The position numbers and the translations under genes were made by a program. A stretch of DNA of 64,000 nucleotides. It comes from Nocardioides oceani (lineage in GTDB: Bacteria; Actinomycetota; Actinomycetes; Propionibacteriales; Nocardioidaceae). Shown piece by piece: positions 54,070 to 63,188 of the stretch (its first letter is position 1; each line of letters starts with the position of its first letter). The DNA is taken from assembly GCF_030412965.1 (NCBI RefSeq), contig NZ_JAUHJQ010000007.1:124001-188000 (forward strand), in the 5' to 3' direction. The notes under the pieces are model-generated. The model was not told where the DNA came from and made no database searches. It saw nothing but the letters and a program-made list of their open reading frames with translations.

Positions 54070-55122
54070 TCAGCGACCCAGTCGCGCCCGCTCCGGCACG
54101 AACGGTCGCTTGCCGCGCTCGCCGACCTCGACCCGCAGGATCGCCTGGTTCGCGGTCGTGCCGGTGATGACCGACTGGTTCGCCACCAGCACCGAGGTGC
54201 CGAGGAAGGTCGCGCTGCAGGGGGTGTCGAACGGGATCGCCGAGCCGTTCTGCCCCAGCAGCGGCGCGTCGGGGAAGCGATCGACCTCGGCGCCGCCGGC
54301 CCCGAGCTCGACGAGCTGGTTGGTGCCCAGCAGGGAGACGTAGAGGTGGCCCGAGCGGCCGATGCCGAAGCCGTCGGGCAGCTCCATCGGCCCCGAGCGC
54401 CACAGGGCCCGCAGCTCGCCCGGCCGACCGTCGGGGCGCACGCCCAGCGACAGCACCGCGCCGGTCGTCGGCAGCTGCGAGCCGTCGAGGACCCACTGCT
54501 GGGCCAGCACCAGGTCGCCGCGGCCGGGGCGGTAGACCAGCCCGGTCGTGCCGAACTCGGCGCCCTCGAGCGCGGGCGCGGTGAACCACGCGCGAGGCGT
54601 GCCGCCGCGCGGCGGCACGCGCCACACGATCGGCTGTGCGTAGTCGCTGACGTACAGCTCGCCCCGCGGACCCCACGTCGCGTAGTTCGGCACGGCGCCC
54701 TCGGGGAACGTCGCCACGCGACGCCACCGACCGGTGCGGACGTCGAGGGTGAGCACCCGCCGGGTCGAGGTCTCGAGCACCACCAGCCGGCCGTCGCGGG
54801 TCTGGTTCGCCACCTGCACGCCGTGGCTGCCGTCGGTCACCTGGCCCGGGACCGGCCAGGACCGCAGGAGCTGGCCGGCGGCCGACCACTCGAAGACGCG
54901 CGAGGGCACGCCGGTGGCCGAGCTGTTGACGTACGTGCCGGCGTACACCCGTCCGTTGGTGTGGACGTGCACGTACGCCGGGTAGCCCGGCGCGGGCACG
55001 AGGGCGAACACCGTCGTGCGCCACGTCGCCGGGCCGGCGGCCGCGGGCGCCGCGGCCGAGGGGGCGGCCGCCAGCGGCAGGGCGAGGACGAGGGCGGCGA
55101 GGAGCGCGGCGAGCCGTCTCAC
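54070..55122 (-). CDS. Secreted beta-propeller protein (NHL/ScyD-like)
   Basis: 350 residues from GTG 55122, which overlaps the amine oxidase stop (GTGA). Signal peptide about 1-30. The rest has repeated propeller blades with motifs such as RLVVLETSTRRVLTLD, YATWGPRGELYVSDYAQP and GLVYRPGRGDLVLAQQ, as in SMP-30/gluconolactonase-like and ScyD/ScyE proteins. Predicted extracellular. Being coupled to an exported flavin oxidase suggests a role in using its product. Only 1 bp separates it from the convergent HxlR stop. Confidence 0.78.
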   Translation of the reverse strand: MRRLAALLAALVLALPLAAAPSAAAPAAAGPATWRTTVFALVPAPGYPAYVHVHTNGRVYAGTYVNSSATGVPSRVFEWSAAGQLLRSWPVPGQVTDGSHGVQVANQTRDGRLVVLETSTRRVLTLDVRTGRWRRVATFPEGAVPNYATWGPRGELYVSDYAQPIVWRVPPRGGTPRAWFTAPALEGAEFGTTGLVYRPGRGDLVLAQQWVLDGSQLPTTGAVLSLGVRPDGRPGELRALWRSGPMELPDGFGIGRSGHLYVSLLGTNQLVELGAGGAEVDRFPDAPLLGQNGSAIPFDTPCSATFLGTSVLVANQSVITGTTANQAILRVEVGERGKRPFVPERARLGR

Positions 55123-56660
55123 AGCTTCTCCAGCACCTCGACGGCGGCGCGCTTGCCGGCGCGGACAGCGCCGTCCATGTAGCCGCTCCAGTACGTCGCC
55201 GTCTCGGTGCCCGCCCAGTGCACCCGGCCGAACGGCCGCCGGATCGCGGGTCCCTGGTCGACGAGCGTGCCCGGCGCGTGGAACGCGGTCGGGCCGCCGC
55301 GGGTCCACTGCTCCTTGGTCCAGTCCTGCTCGGTGTACTCGATCGGACGCAGCGCCTGCTCGCCGAACATCGCGGCGAAGCCCTCGAGGACCGCCTTGCG
55401 GCGTCGCGCCCGCGGCAGCACGCCGTACTCCCGCCAGGTGGAGCCGCCGACGAAGGCGAGGAGCACGCCGGGGCTGCCGTCGGGCGGGCTGTTGTCGAAG
55501 ACCGCCCGGGCCGCGCCCGCGTCGTTGATGCCGAAGCCGTTGAGGCCGGCGTCGCGCCAGAACGGCTTCTCGTAGACCGCGTCGCACTTCATCAGCCGGC
55601 CCATGTCCATGCTGCGCAGCAGCTGCGTGCGGCGCACCGGCAGCCGCGGGAACCAGTCGATGTCGAGCACCAGCGGCGGCGGCGCCGCGACGACGACCCG
55701 CCGGGCGCGGACCGTGCCGCGGCCGGTGTGGACGAGCACCCGGTCCTCCCGCTGCTCGATGCGGCGCACCGGGGCCTTCAGAGCGACGACGTCGCCGAGG
55801 CGCTTGGCCAGCCGCAGCGGCACGAGCTGCGAGCCGCCGACGAACCGCCGCTCCTGGGCGCCGTTCGCGGTGTCGGAGTTGCGGGAGAAGGTGCCGACGT
55901 TCTTCTCGTTGCCCGAGCACGCGACGTACCAGAGGGTGAAGAGGAACGAGAGCTCGTCGGGGTCGGCGCCGAAGCCGGGCTGGGTCCAGGACTTGATCAG
56001 GTTGGTGACGCCGGCGGCGTTGACCGAGCTGCGGCGGATGAACTCTCCGAGGCTCGTGCCGTCCCACTCCCGGGCGCGCGGGTGGTCCCAGGGCGCCTCG
56101 ACGTCGAGCTCGGCGGCGTACCGGTCGATGAGGGAGAGCAGGATCGCCGCGTCGGCGAGGATCGTGGGGTCGGGCGGGACGGTCCCGGTGTAGGTCGTGC
56201 GGCCGGTCAGCGAGGAGATGTAGACGCTGCTGCCGGTGTTGTACTCCCGGAACGTCGGGACGCCGAGCTCGTCGGCCAGCCGCAGGATGTGGTCCTGGGT
56301 CGGCCCGACGAACGCGCCACCTGCCTCGATGACGCCGCCCGCCTCGAGGCGGTGGTTCAGCACCCGCCCGCCGACCCGGTCGCGCGCCTCGACGAGCAGC
56401 ACCGAGGCGCCGCCGGCCGCGACCTTGCGCGCCGCCACCAGGCCGGAGATGCCGCCGCCGACCACGACCACGTCCACCTGCCGCGGCAGCGACCCTTGCA
56501 GGCCGGTGACCCGGGCGGCCGGGTCGGCGACGTCCGCGAGCGCGCCCGTGGGCAGGGCGGCGGCGAGGCCGGCGCCGGCGGCCGCGGACGCCGAGGCGCC
56601 CAGGAGCGCGCGGCGCGAGAGCCAGGGAGCGGCGTCGGGGAGGGCGTCGTACGTCGGCAT
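55119..56660 (-). CDS. Exported flavin-dependent amine oxidase
   Basis: 513 residues from ATG 56660. The N-terminus has a twin-arginine-type signal (WLSRRALLGASASAAAGAGL), suiting export with FAD bound. The dinucleotide-binding motif is VVVVGGGISGLVAARKVAAG with LLVEARDRVGGRV, and the C-terminal FAD contact is VHWAGTETATYWSGYMDGAV. It resembles putrescine/monoamine oxidases of actinobacteria. It oxidises primary amines to aldehyde, ammonia and peroxide. It is divergent from a TetR regulator and coupled to the propeller gene. Confidence 0.9.
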   Translation of the reverse strand: MPTYDALPDAAPWLSRRALLGASASAAAGAGLAAALPTGALADVADPAARVTGLQGSLPRQVDVVVVGGGISGLVAARKVAAGGASVLLVEARDRVGGRVLNHRLEAGGVIEAGGAFVGPTQDHILRLADELGVPTFREYNTGSSVYISSLTGRTTYTGTVPPDPTILADAAILLSLIDRYAAELDVEAPWDHPRAREWDGTSLGEFIRRSSVNAAGVTNLIKSWTQPGFGADPDELSFLFTLWYVACSGNEKNVGTFSRNSDTANGAQERRFVGGSQLVPLRLAKRLGDVVALKAPVRRIEQREDRVLVHTGRGTVRARRVVVAAPPPLVLDIDWFPRLPVRRTQLLRSMDMGRLMKCDAVYEKPFWRDAGLNGFGINDAGAARAVFDNSPPDGSPGVLLAFVGGSTWREYGVLPRARRRKAVLEGFAAMFGEQALRPIEYTEQDWTKEQWTRGGPTAFHAPGTLVDQGPAIRRPFGRVHWAGTETATYWSGYMDGAVRAGKRAAVEVLEKL

Positions 56661-56672
56661 GGGCGCTCCGAT

Positions 56673-56697
56673 ACCTGAAGGTGTGTCAGATTCAGGT
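56673..56697. promoter_or_regulatory. TetR-type operator between amine oxidase and TetR genes
   Basis: ACCTGAA at 56673-56679 and TTCAGGT at 56691-56697 form a perfect inverted repeat with an 11-base centre GGTGTGTCAGA. It sits 12 bp upstream of the amine oxidase start, and 22 bp before the chosen TetR start, so it can control both directions. A TACACT -10-like hexamer lies at 56706-56711. Confidence 0.7.
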
Positions 56698-56719
56698 CCG
56701 TACCCTACACTCGCGTCTC

Positions 56720-57355
56720 GTGCCTGCCGAGCCTCTTGTGACCACCACCTCGCGCCGGGTGCCCACCCAGGAGCGCAGCCGCCGTCGCGTCGAGGGGATC
56801 CTCGACGCCGCCGCGGGCCTGGTCGTCGAGCGCGGCGTCGAGGCGCTGACGACCCGGGACATCGCCGACGCGGCGGGCGTCCCGGTGGCCTCGCTCTACC
56901 AGTACTTCGCGGACAAGGACGACGTCCTGGTCGCCCTCGCCGCCCGCGACATGGGGGAGATGGACGAGCAGGTCGCCCGCGACGTGGCCGCCCTGCTGGA
57001 GTCGGGCGACGAGGTCACCCTCAGCGCGCTGGTGCGGACGGTGATGGAGGCGTTCGTCGCGGTCTACCACCGACGCGCCGCCTTCGTCGTGCTCTACCTG
57101 CGCGGCCGGACCAACGTCGCGGTGCACCGCTTCGGGCGCGAGCACAACGCCAAGGTCGCCGAGGTGCTGCACGCCCAGGCGCGGGCGACCGGTCTGGCCG
57201 GCGGGCTCACCCCGCGGATGGCGCAGCTCGCCGTCGAGGTCGGGGACCGGGTCTTCCAGCTGGCCTTCGAGCACGACCTGCACGGCGACGCCGAGACGGT
57301 CGAGGAGGGGATCCGGATGGTGACGGCGTACCTCGAGAGCCGGGCGGCCTCGTGA
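56720..57355 (+). CDS. TetR-family transcriptional regulator
   Basis: 211 residues from GTG 56720. A GTG at 56681 lies inside the operator and is rejected; GTG 56738 is another possibility. The helix-turn-helix is typical: RVEGILDAAAGLVVERGVEAL, TTRDIADAAGVPVASLYQYF and ADKDDVLVALAARD. The C-terminal ligand domain is all-helical. It overlaps the aldolase gene by 4 bases. It probably represses itself, its operon and the divergent amine oxidase. Confidence 0.9.
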   Translation: MPAEPLVTTTSRRVPTQERSRRRVEGILDAAAGLVVERGVEALTTRDIADAAGVPVASLYQYFADKDDVLVALAARDMGEMDEQVARDVAALLESGDEVTLSALVRTVMEAFVAVYHRRAAFVVLYLRGRTNVAVHRFGREHNAKVAEVLHAQARATGLAGGLTPRMAQLAVEVGDRVFQLAFEHDLHGDAETVEEGIRMVTAYLESRAAS

Positions 57356-58038
57356 GGGGCGCGGACGACCCGCTGCGCGAGGCGGTCGCGGGCGCGGCCC
57401 GCCGGCTGGCGGAGGCCGGGCTGCTGGTGGGCACCGCCGGCAACGTCTCGCTGCGCGAGGGCGACCGGGTCGCGGTCACGGCGAGCGGGGTCGTGCTGGG
57501 CGCCTGCACGCCTGACGACGTCACGGTCGTCGACCCCGGCGGCGCCGTCCTCGAGGGCCGGCTCCGGCCGACGTCCGAGCTCGACCTCCACCTGGGGGTG
57601 TACGCCGCCGGCGACCCGCCCGCGGGCCCGGCCGCCGTCGTCCACACGCACGCGCCGTGGTCGACCGCGGTCGCCTGCGTCCTCGACGAGCTGCCGGTGC
57701 TCCACTACCAGCAGCTGCTGCTCGGCGGGCCGGTCCGCGTCGCGCCGTACGCCACCTTCGGCACCCCCGAGCTCGCGGCGGCCGTGGGCGCCGCCCTCGA
57801 GGGCCGCCAGGCCGCGCTGATGGCCAACCACGGCTCGGTGGCGGTCGGGTCGACGCTCGACGAGGCGGTCGAGCGCGCCGAGCTGCTGGAGTGGCTGGCC
57901 GCGCTGCACCACCGCGCGTCCGCGCTCGGCACGCCCCGCGCGCTGACCGAGGAGCAGCAGGCCGCGGTCGTCGAGGCGGCCGTCCGCCGCCGCTACGGCA
58001 CCACCCAGGCGATCGAGCCGCAGGAGGAGCAGTCATGA
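57352..58038 (+). CDS. Class II aldolase/adducin-family protein (fuculose-phosphate aldolase-like)
   Basis: 228 residues from a GTG overlapping the TetR stop. Features: LLVGTAGNVSLREG, VTASGVVLG, RPTSELDLHLGVYA with the Glu, zinc ligands AVVHTHAPWSTAVAC (His-x-His) and LMANHGSVAVG (His). It cleaves a sugar phosphate to DHAP or glycolaldehyde plus an aldehyde. It overlaps the PfkB kinase gene, giving a kinase-aldolase pair for an unknown sugar. Confidence 0.87.
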   Translation: MRGADDPLREAVAGAARRLAEAGLLVGTAGNVSLREGDRVAVTASGVVLGACTPDDVTVVDPGGAVLEGRLRPTSELDLHLGVYAAGDPPAGPAAVVHTHAPWSTAVACVLDELPVLHYQQLLLGGPVRVAPYATFGTPELAAAVGAALEGRQAALMANHGSVAVGSTLDEAVERAELLEWLAALHHRASALGTPRALTEEQQAAVVEAAVRRRYGTTQAIEPQEEQS

Positions 58039-58964
58039 AGGTCGCGACCGTCGGGGTGCACGTCCTCGACACCCACGTCATCGGCGTCGAGTCGATCCCC
58101 GAGCGCTCCGACGGCCAGCTGGTCGAGCGGATCGCGCTCTCGCCGGCCGGCACCGCGGGCGGCACCGGCGTGGTGCTCAGCCGCCTCGGCGCCCAGGTCT
58201 CCTCCTTTGGCGCGGTCGGCGAGGACCCCGTCGCCACGACCCTGCTCGCGCTGCTCGAGCGCGAGGGCGTGGACGTGACCGGCCTGGTGCGCAAGGCCGA
58301 CGCCCAGACCTCCGCCTCGGTCATCCCGGTCCGGCCGAACGGCGACCGGCCCGCCTGGCACTGCATCGGCGCCAACGGGGCCTTCACCCTCGACGACGAC
58401 CTCGACCTGGACGCGCTGGCGGGGATCACCCACCTCCACCTGGGCGGTCCGGAGTTCCTCGGCGGCGAGGCGGCCGGGCGGCTGCTCGCCCACGCCCGCT
58501 CGCTCGGGGCGACCACGTCGCTGGACCTGCTCGCCCCCGGCGACCCCGACATGCTGGCCTGGATCGCCGACGCCCTGCCGCACACCGACCACCTGCTCCC
58601 CAACGACGAGCAGGTCCTCGGCTTCACCGGCGCCACGTCGCTGGCCGACGGCGCGCGGGCGCTGCTCGAGCACGGCGTCGGCGCGGTCGCGGTCACCCAG
58701 GGCGCCCGCGGGGCGCTGGTCGCCACTGCCGAGGAGACCCTCGAGGTGCCGGCGTACGCCGTCGACGTGGTCGACACGACCGGGTGCGGCGACGCGTTCT
58801 CGGCCGGCTACCTGCGCGGGCTCGCGCTCGGCCGGGACCTGCGCGGTGCCGCGGAGCTCGGCTGCGCCGCCGCCGCCCAGGTCGCCCGGGGGCTCGGCAC
58901 CGACGCCGGCACCTACGACCTCGACGCGGTGCTCACCTTCGCGGAGTCGGCTCCCCGTCGCTGA
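58035..58964 (+). CDS. PfkB-family sugar kinase
   Basis: 309 residues. The N-terminal GTAGGTGVVLSRLGAQVSSFGAVGED is the ribokinase substrate region and VVDTTGCGDAFSAGYLRGLA contains the catalytic GCGD Asp. It phosphorylates a sugar or nucleoside; specificity unknown. It is coupled (ATGA) to the aldolase, so its product may be that enzyme's substrate. The 148 bp after it contain only an 8-bp GGTCGGGC triple repeat (59083-59106) next to the convergent stop. Confidence 0.9.
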   Translation: MKVATVGVHVLDTHVIGVESIPERSDGQLVERIALSPAGTAGGTGVVLSRLGAQVSSFGAVGEDPVATTLLALLEREGVDVTGLVRKADAQTSASVIPVRPNGDRPAWHCIGANGAFTLDDDLDLDALAGITHLHLGGPEFLGGEAAGRLLAHARSLGATTSLDLLAPGDPDMLAWIADALPHTDHLLPNDEQVLGFTGATSLADGARALLEHGVGAVAVTQGARGALVATAEETLEVPAYAVDVVDTTGCGDAFSAGYLRGLALGRDLRGAAELGCAAAAQVARGLGTDAGTYDLDAVLTFAESAPRR

Positions 58965-59112
58965 CCCGCCCGGCCTTGATCGATTGTCAAGCGGCCTTGT
59001 GGACGCTCCACACGGCTCCCGCCGCGTGTGCAGCGACAACAGTGCCGCTGAAGAGGGGTCCTGCCGAGCGGCCGGGGTGGGCGGTCGGGCGGTCGGGCGG
59101 TCGGGCGGGCGG

Positions 59113-60552
59113 TCAGTGCGTCGGCCGGCTGAGCCGGTCGAGGAAGGTGACGAGCAGCGCCTCGCGCATGGCGGGGGAGGCCAGGTCGAGCATCGCGTTG
59201 ACCTCCGCCATCCGCTCGGGGAGCGCGAGCGAGCCGTCGGCCCCTTCGCCGACGAGGCCGGAGGCCGCGAGCAGCCCGTCGAAGTCGGCGTCGGTCAGGG
59301 CGGCGGGGTCGAGGGAGCGGATGTAGTCCGCGACGCCCGCGTCGACAGCCACCGGGCCGGCCGCCACGGCGGCGGCGACGGAGGCGCGCAGCGCGACGAG
59401 GAAGTCGTCGACGCCGCTCAGCGTCGCCGCGCTCACCGACAGGTGGATCGTCGGCGGCTGGTCGCCGTAGGACATCTGCGGCTGGACGTACCACCCGCGG
59501 GTGGTCATCTCGTCGCAGACGGTGAACGCGTCGCAGCTGGCGTCGGTGACGAGCGCGACGAGCGTGGAGTCCGGGGTGACGACCAGCCGCAGCGCGGCGA
59601 TGTCGGCGACCCCTGCCACGATCCGGTCCACGGCCTCGAGGACGTCGGCGGTCAGGCGCTCGTAGCCGTCGTCGCCGAGGGTCCGCACGACCGCCCAGGC
59701 GCCCGCGGTGGGGCCGCCCGAGCGGGTGGACTGCATCGTCGGGTTGAGCATCGTGTAGCCCGGCCAGGCGGCGGAGGCGAACAGCTGGGGACGACGCAGC
59801 GCCGGGGTCCGGTGCAGCAGGAGGGAGGTGCCCTTGGGGGCGTAGGCGTACTTGTGTAGGTCGACGCTGATCGAGGTCACGCCGTCGACGGCGAAGGTCC
59901 AGGGCGGCACGGCGCGGCCCAGGCGCGCGGCGTACGGCAGCACCCAGCCGCCGATGCAGGCGTCGACGTGGCAGCGGATCCCGCGTGCGCTCGCGAGCGC
60001 GGCCAGCTCGGTGACGGGGTCGACGACGCCGTGCGCGTACGACGGCGCGCTGGCGACCACCAGCACCGTGCTGTCGTCGATCGCGGCCTCGGTCGCGGCG
60101 ACGTCGGCGCGGAAGTCCGCACCCACCGGGATCAGGCGCGCCTCCACGCCGAAGTAGTGAGCCGCCTTGTGGAACGCCGCGTGGGCCGTCGCGGGGAGGA
60201 CCATGCTCGGCCGCTCGACCTGCGGGTGGGCGTCGCGCGCGGTCTGCACCGCGAGCAGCACCGACTCGGTGCCGCCGGAGGTGACCGAGCCGCGGACGGT
60301 GTCCGGCGCGTCCAGCAGCCGGGCGGCGAAGCCGACCAGGTCGTTCTCCATGCGCAGCAGGCTGGGGAAGGCGGTCGGGTCGAGCCCGTTGGAGCCGGCG
60401 TACGCCGCCACCGCCTCGCGACCGACCCGGTCGACCTCCGCGAGCCCGGAGTCGTAGACGTAGGCCAACGTGCGCCCGCCGTGCACGGGCAGGTCGGCCT
60501 GCTGCAGCGAGCGCAGCTGGCCCAGCACGTCGGGGTCGTGGGTGGCGGTCAT
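59113..60552 (-). CDS. PLP-dependent group II decarboxylase/aminotransferase-like lyase
   Basis: 479 residues from ATG 60552, overlapping the MFS stop (ATGA). PLP type I fold with GSVTSGGTESVLLAVQTAR (phosphate site), CHVDACIGGWVLPYA (Asp) and the Schiff-base Lys in ISVDLHKYAYAPKGTS. The layout resembles sphingosine-1-phosphate lyase and tyrosine/glutamate decarboxylases. It either decarboxylates an amino acid or cleaves a phosphorylated long-chain base. Being with a PHA-like hydrolase and MFS transporter does not fix the substrate. Confidence 0.86.
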   Translation of the reverse strand: MTATHDPDVLGQLRSLQQADLPVHGGRTLAYVYDSGLAEVDRVGREAVAAYAGSNGLDPTAFPSLLRMENDLVGFAARLLDAPDTVRGSVTSGGTESVLLAVQTARDAHPQVERPSMVLPATAHAAFHKAAHYFGVEARLIPVGADFRADVAATEAAIDDSTVLVVASAPSYAHGVVDPVTELAALASARGIRCHVDACIGGWVLPYAARLGRAVPPWTFAVDGVTSISVDLHKYAYAPKGTSLLLHRTPALRRPQLFASAAWPGYTMLNPTMQSTRSGGPTAGAWAVVRTLGDDGYERLTADVLEAVDRIVAGVADIAALRLVVTPDSTLVALVTDASCDAFTVCDEMTTRGWYVQPQMSYGDQPPTIHLSVSAATLSGVDDFLVALRASVAAAVAAGPVAVDAGVADYIRSLDPAALTDADFDGLLAASGLVGEGADGSLALPERMAEVNAMLDLASPAMREALLVTFLDRLSRPTH

Positions 60553-61910
60553 GCGTCGACCTCCGCGGCGTCGAGGGTGTGGCGGGCGAGCCACGCCAGG
60601 CTCACCAGCACGAGCAGGGCGGGCAGCAGCGAGAACCCGAGGACGATCGCGGTGACCGCGGAGTCGGGCTGCGTGGCGGCGCCGTCGGTGGAGGACCGGT
60701 AGTCACCGAGCGCGAGCACCAGCGCGAAGACCGCCGGGCCGAGCGCGAGGCCGAGCGTCTCGCCGGCGGTCCACACGCCGGTGTAGACCCCGGCGCGGCC
60801 GCTGCCGGTCCGGCGGGCGTCGACGGCGGCCGCGTCGGGGAGCATCGCCATCGGGAAGACCTGGCAGCCGGCGTACCCCACCCCGGCCAGGCCGACCGCG
60901 GCGAAGACCACGGCGGGCGGCGCGACGTCGGCGAGTGCGGCGAGCGCGGCGCCGGCGGCGAGGAGCACCGAGGCGGCGACGTACCCGCGCTTCTTGCCGA
61001 CCCGCTGGCCCAGCGCGGACCAGGCCGGGGTCAGGAGCAGCGCGGGGCCGACGAAGCAGAGGAACAGCACGGTCGCGGCGCCGGTGCTGTCGAGGACGTC
61101 CTCGGCGAGGTAGTCGACGCCCGCGAGCATCGCGCCGGTCGCCAGCGCCTGGACGACGAAGGTGGTGAGCAGCAGGCGGAAGTCCCGCGCCGTGGCGACG
61201 ATCCGCAGCTGGTCGCGCAGCGAGCCGGCGCCGGGGTGGACGGTGCCGACCGGGGCGCGGCGGGTGCCGAGGTAGGAGGCGACCACCCCGACGAGGATGA
61301 CCAGCGCCATCACCACGCCCATGACGCGGTAGCCGTCGCGGCCGCCGACCGCGTCGCGGATCAGCGGTGCGGTGCCGCCCGCCAGCAGGATCGTGAGCGC
61401 GAGGATCGCGACCCGCCAGGTCATCAGGCGGGTGCGCTCGTCGTAGGACGACGTCATCTCGGCGGGCATCGCGACGTAGGGGACCTGGAAGAACGCGTAC
61501 GCCGAGGCGCAGCCGAGGAAGCACACGAGCACCCACGCCGCCTCGAGGCCGGTGGCCATCGAGGGCGCGGCGAAGATCAGCGCGAAGCTCGCCGCCAGCA
61601 CCAGGCCGGCGCGCAGGAGGAACGGGCGCCGCGGCCCGCGGGGGTCGGTGCTCCGGTCGCTGACCCGGCCCGCGATCGGGTTGAGCACGACGTCCCAGGC
61701 CTTGGGCAGGAAGACGATGACGCCGGCCAGCACGGCCGCGATCCCGAGGGAGTCGGTGAGGAACGGCAGCAGCATGAGCCCCGGCACCGTGCCGAACGCG
61801 CCGGTCGCGACCGATCCGGAGCCGTAGCCGATGCGCACGCCGCGGGGCAGCGCCCCGGGTGCCCCGGGTGCCCCGGGTGCGGTCGCCCGTGCGGTCTCCT
61901 GCGTGGCCAC
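60549..61910 (-). CDS. MFS transporter (glycoside-pentoside-hexuronide-like)
   Basis: 453 residues from GTG 61910, with about 12 membrane segments. GPH-type features include KAWDVVLNPIAGRVSDR in loop 2-3 and PRRPFLLRAG. The N-terminus contains a 9-bp DNA triple repeat (GCCCCGGGT, 61852-61878), encoding GAP units. A cation-coupled sugar or metabolite symporter by family. It follows the PHA-like gene by 1 bp and overlaps the PLP gene. Confidence 0.87.
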   Translation of the reverse strand: MATQETARATAPGAPGAPGALPRGVRIGYGSGSVATGAFGTVPGLMLLPFLTDSLGIAAVLAGVIVFLPKAWDVVLNPIAGRVSDRSTDPRGPRRPFLLRAGLVLAASFALIFAAPSMATGLEAAWVLVCFLGCASAYAFFQVPYVAMPAEMTSSYDERTRLMTWRVAILALTILLAGGTAPLIRDAVGGRDGYRVMGVVMALVILVGVVASYLGTRRAPVGTVHPGAGSLRDQLRIVATARDFRLLLTTFVVQALATGAMLAGVDYLAEDVLDSTGAATVLFLCFVGPALLLTPAWSALGQRVGKKRGYVAASVLLAAGAALAALADVAPPAVVFAAVGLAGVGYAGCQVFPMAMLPDAAAVDARRTGSGRAGVYTGVWTAGETLGLALGPAVFALVLALGDYRSSTDGAATQPDSAVTAIVLGFSLLPALLVLVSLAWLARHTLDAAEVDA

Positions 61911-61911
61911 C

Positions 61912-63147
61912 TCAGCGCGCCAACGACCGGGAGCCGCCGGAGCCGTAGCGACGCGTCGGGTTCGCGCCGATCGCGTCCTTGTCGGCGGCGGTCTTCTTGG
62001 CGGCGGTCTTCTTGGCGGCCTTCTTCGCCGTGCCCTTCCGCGCGGTCTTCCGGGCCGGCTTCGCGGCGGCGGGACGGTCCGACCACTGCTCGAGCCACTC
62101 GTCGAGCACCTCCCAGGTGGTGCCGCGGGCCCGCCGGCCGGTGAGCATGCCGAGGTGGCCGCCCGGGACGATCTCGAAGCGGACCTCCTCGGAGGAGGAC
62201 AGGTGCGGCAGCAGCGCGCGCACCGCGCCCACCGGCGCGATCCCGTCGGTGGCACCGGCGAAGACCAGCACCGGGGCGGTGATCGTCTCCAGCCGGATGG
62301 TCCGCTCGCCGAGCACGACCTCGCCGGTCTTGAGCACGTTGCCCTTCACGAACCGGTGGTAGAGCTGCCCGAACGTGCGGCCGGGATAGGCCGTCATGTT
62401 CGCGGTGAACCGGTCGACCGCCTCGAGCTGGGCGAGGAAGTCGGTGTCGTCGAGGTGGCTGGCGACCGCCAGCGGCTTGGTGACCATCTTCTGGAAGGAG
62501 CTGAGCTGGAAGGCCCAGCGCACCAGCGGCGTGGGCGCGCCGCCCATCAGCTGGTAGGCCCGGGTGATCGCCCCGCGCCCGTCGGTCGGGTTGAGGTTGA
62601 GCAGCGGCCGCAGCGGCGCCACGAGCGGGACCTGGGAGACGTCGAACGGCGTGCCGACGGCCGTCAGGGACGCGATCGGCAGGCCGGCGTCGACGGCTGC
62701 GGCGAGCAGCGTGAAGATCCCGCCCAGCGACCACCCGACCACGTGGACCGGCCGCCCGCCGGCGTGCCGCGAGACCTCCCGGATCGCGGCGGGCACGACG
62801 TCCTCGACCCAGTGCTCCATGCCCAGCGAGCGGTCGCGGAAGGACACCTGTCCGTACTCCACGAGGTACGTCGGCCGGCCGGTGGAGAGCAGGTGCTCGA
62901 CCAGCGAGCAGCCGCGCCGCAGGTCGAAGCAGATCGCGGGCGCCGCGAGCGGGGTCACCAGCAGCACCGGGTCGCCCTGCTCGCGGACGGTCGCGCGGGG
63001 CCGGTAGTGGTACAGCTCGCGCATCATCCCCTCGTCGATGAGGGTCCGCGGCATCGGGCGGAGGTCCGCCAGCCCGCCGTAGAGCACCTTGTGCGCCACG
63101 TTGCCGGCCGCCGAGACGACCTGGTCGGGCTTGGGGACGAGGTCCAT
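61912..63147 (-). CDS. PHA-synthase-like alpha/beta hydrolase with lysine-rich tail
   Basis: 411 residues from ATG 63147. The core resembles the PhaC/PHA-polymerase alpha/beta hydrolase: HVVGWSLGGIFTLLA with nucleophile Ser140 where PHA synthases have Cys, Asp301 in FAGATDGIAPV and His331 in VPGGHLGML. Residues about 361-391 form a histone-H1-like tail of repeated KKTAAKK/ARK blocks. It may be a lipase or esterase, or a PHA-binding protein; the tail suggests binding to DNA or acidic surfaces. Divergent from the next gene. Confidence 0.85.
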   Translation of the reverse strand: MDLVPKPDQVVSAAGNVAHKVLYGGLADLRPMPRTLIDEGMMRELYHYRPRATVREQGDPVLLVTPLAAPAICFDLRRGCSLVEHLLSTGRPTYLVEYGQVSFRDRSLGMEHWVEDVVPAAIREVSRHAGGRPVHVVGWSLGGIFTLLAAAVDAGLPIASLTAVGTPFDVSQVPLVAPLRPLLNLNPTDGRGAITRAYQLMGGAPTPLVRWAFQLSSFQKMVTKPLAVASHLDDTDFLAQLEAVDRFTANMTAYPGRTFGQLYHRFVKGNVLKTGEVVLGERTIRLETITAPVLVFAGATDGIAPVGAVRALLPHLSSSEEVRFEIVPGGHLGMLTGRRARGTTWEVLDEWLEQWSDRPAAAKPARKTARKGTAKKAAKKTAAKKTAADKDAIGANPTRRYGSGGSRSLAR

Positions 63148-63188
63148 GGGCGGCAACGTACCCGGGCGATGCGGGTACCGCACAGGAC

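Noticed and set aside
56681-56719. Upstream GTG start of the TetR gene
   Set aside because: It lies inside the operator palindrome and before the likely -10 element, so it would not be transcribed from that promoter.
58965-59112. Regulatory RNA or gene between the PfkB gene and the convergent PLP gene
   Set aside because: Only an 8-bp GGTCGGGC triple repeat and no convincing promoter or frame were found.
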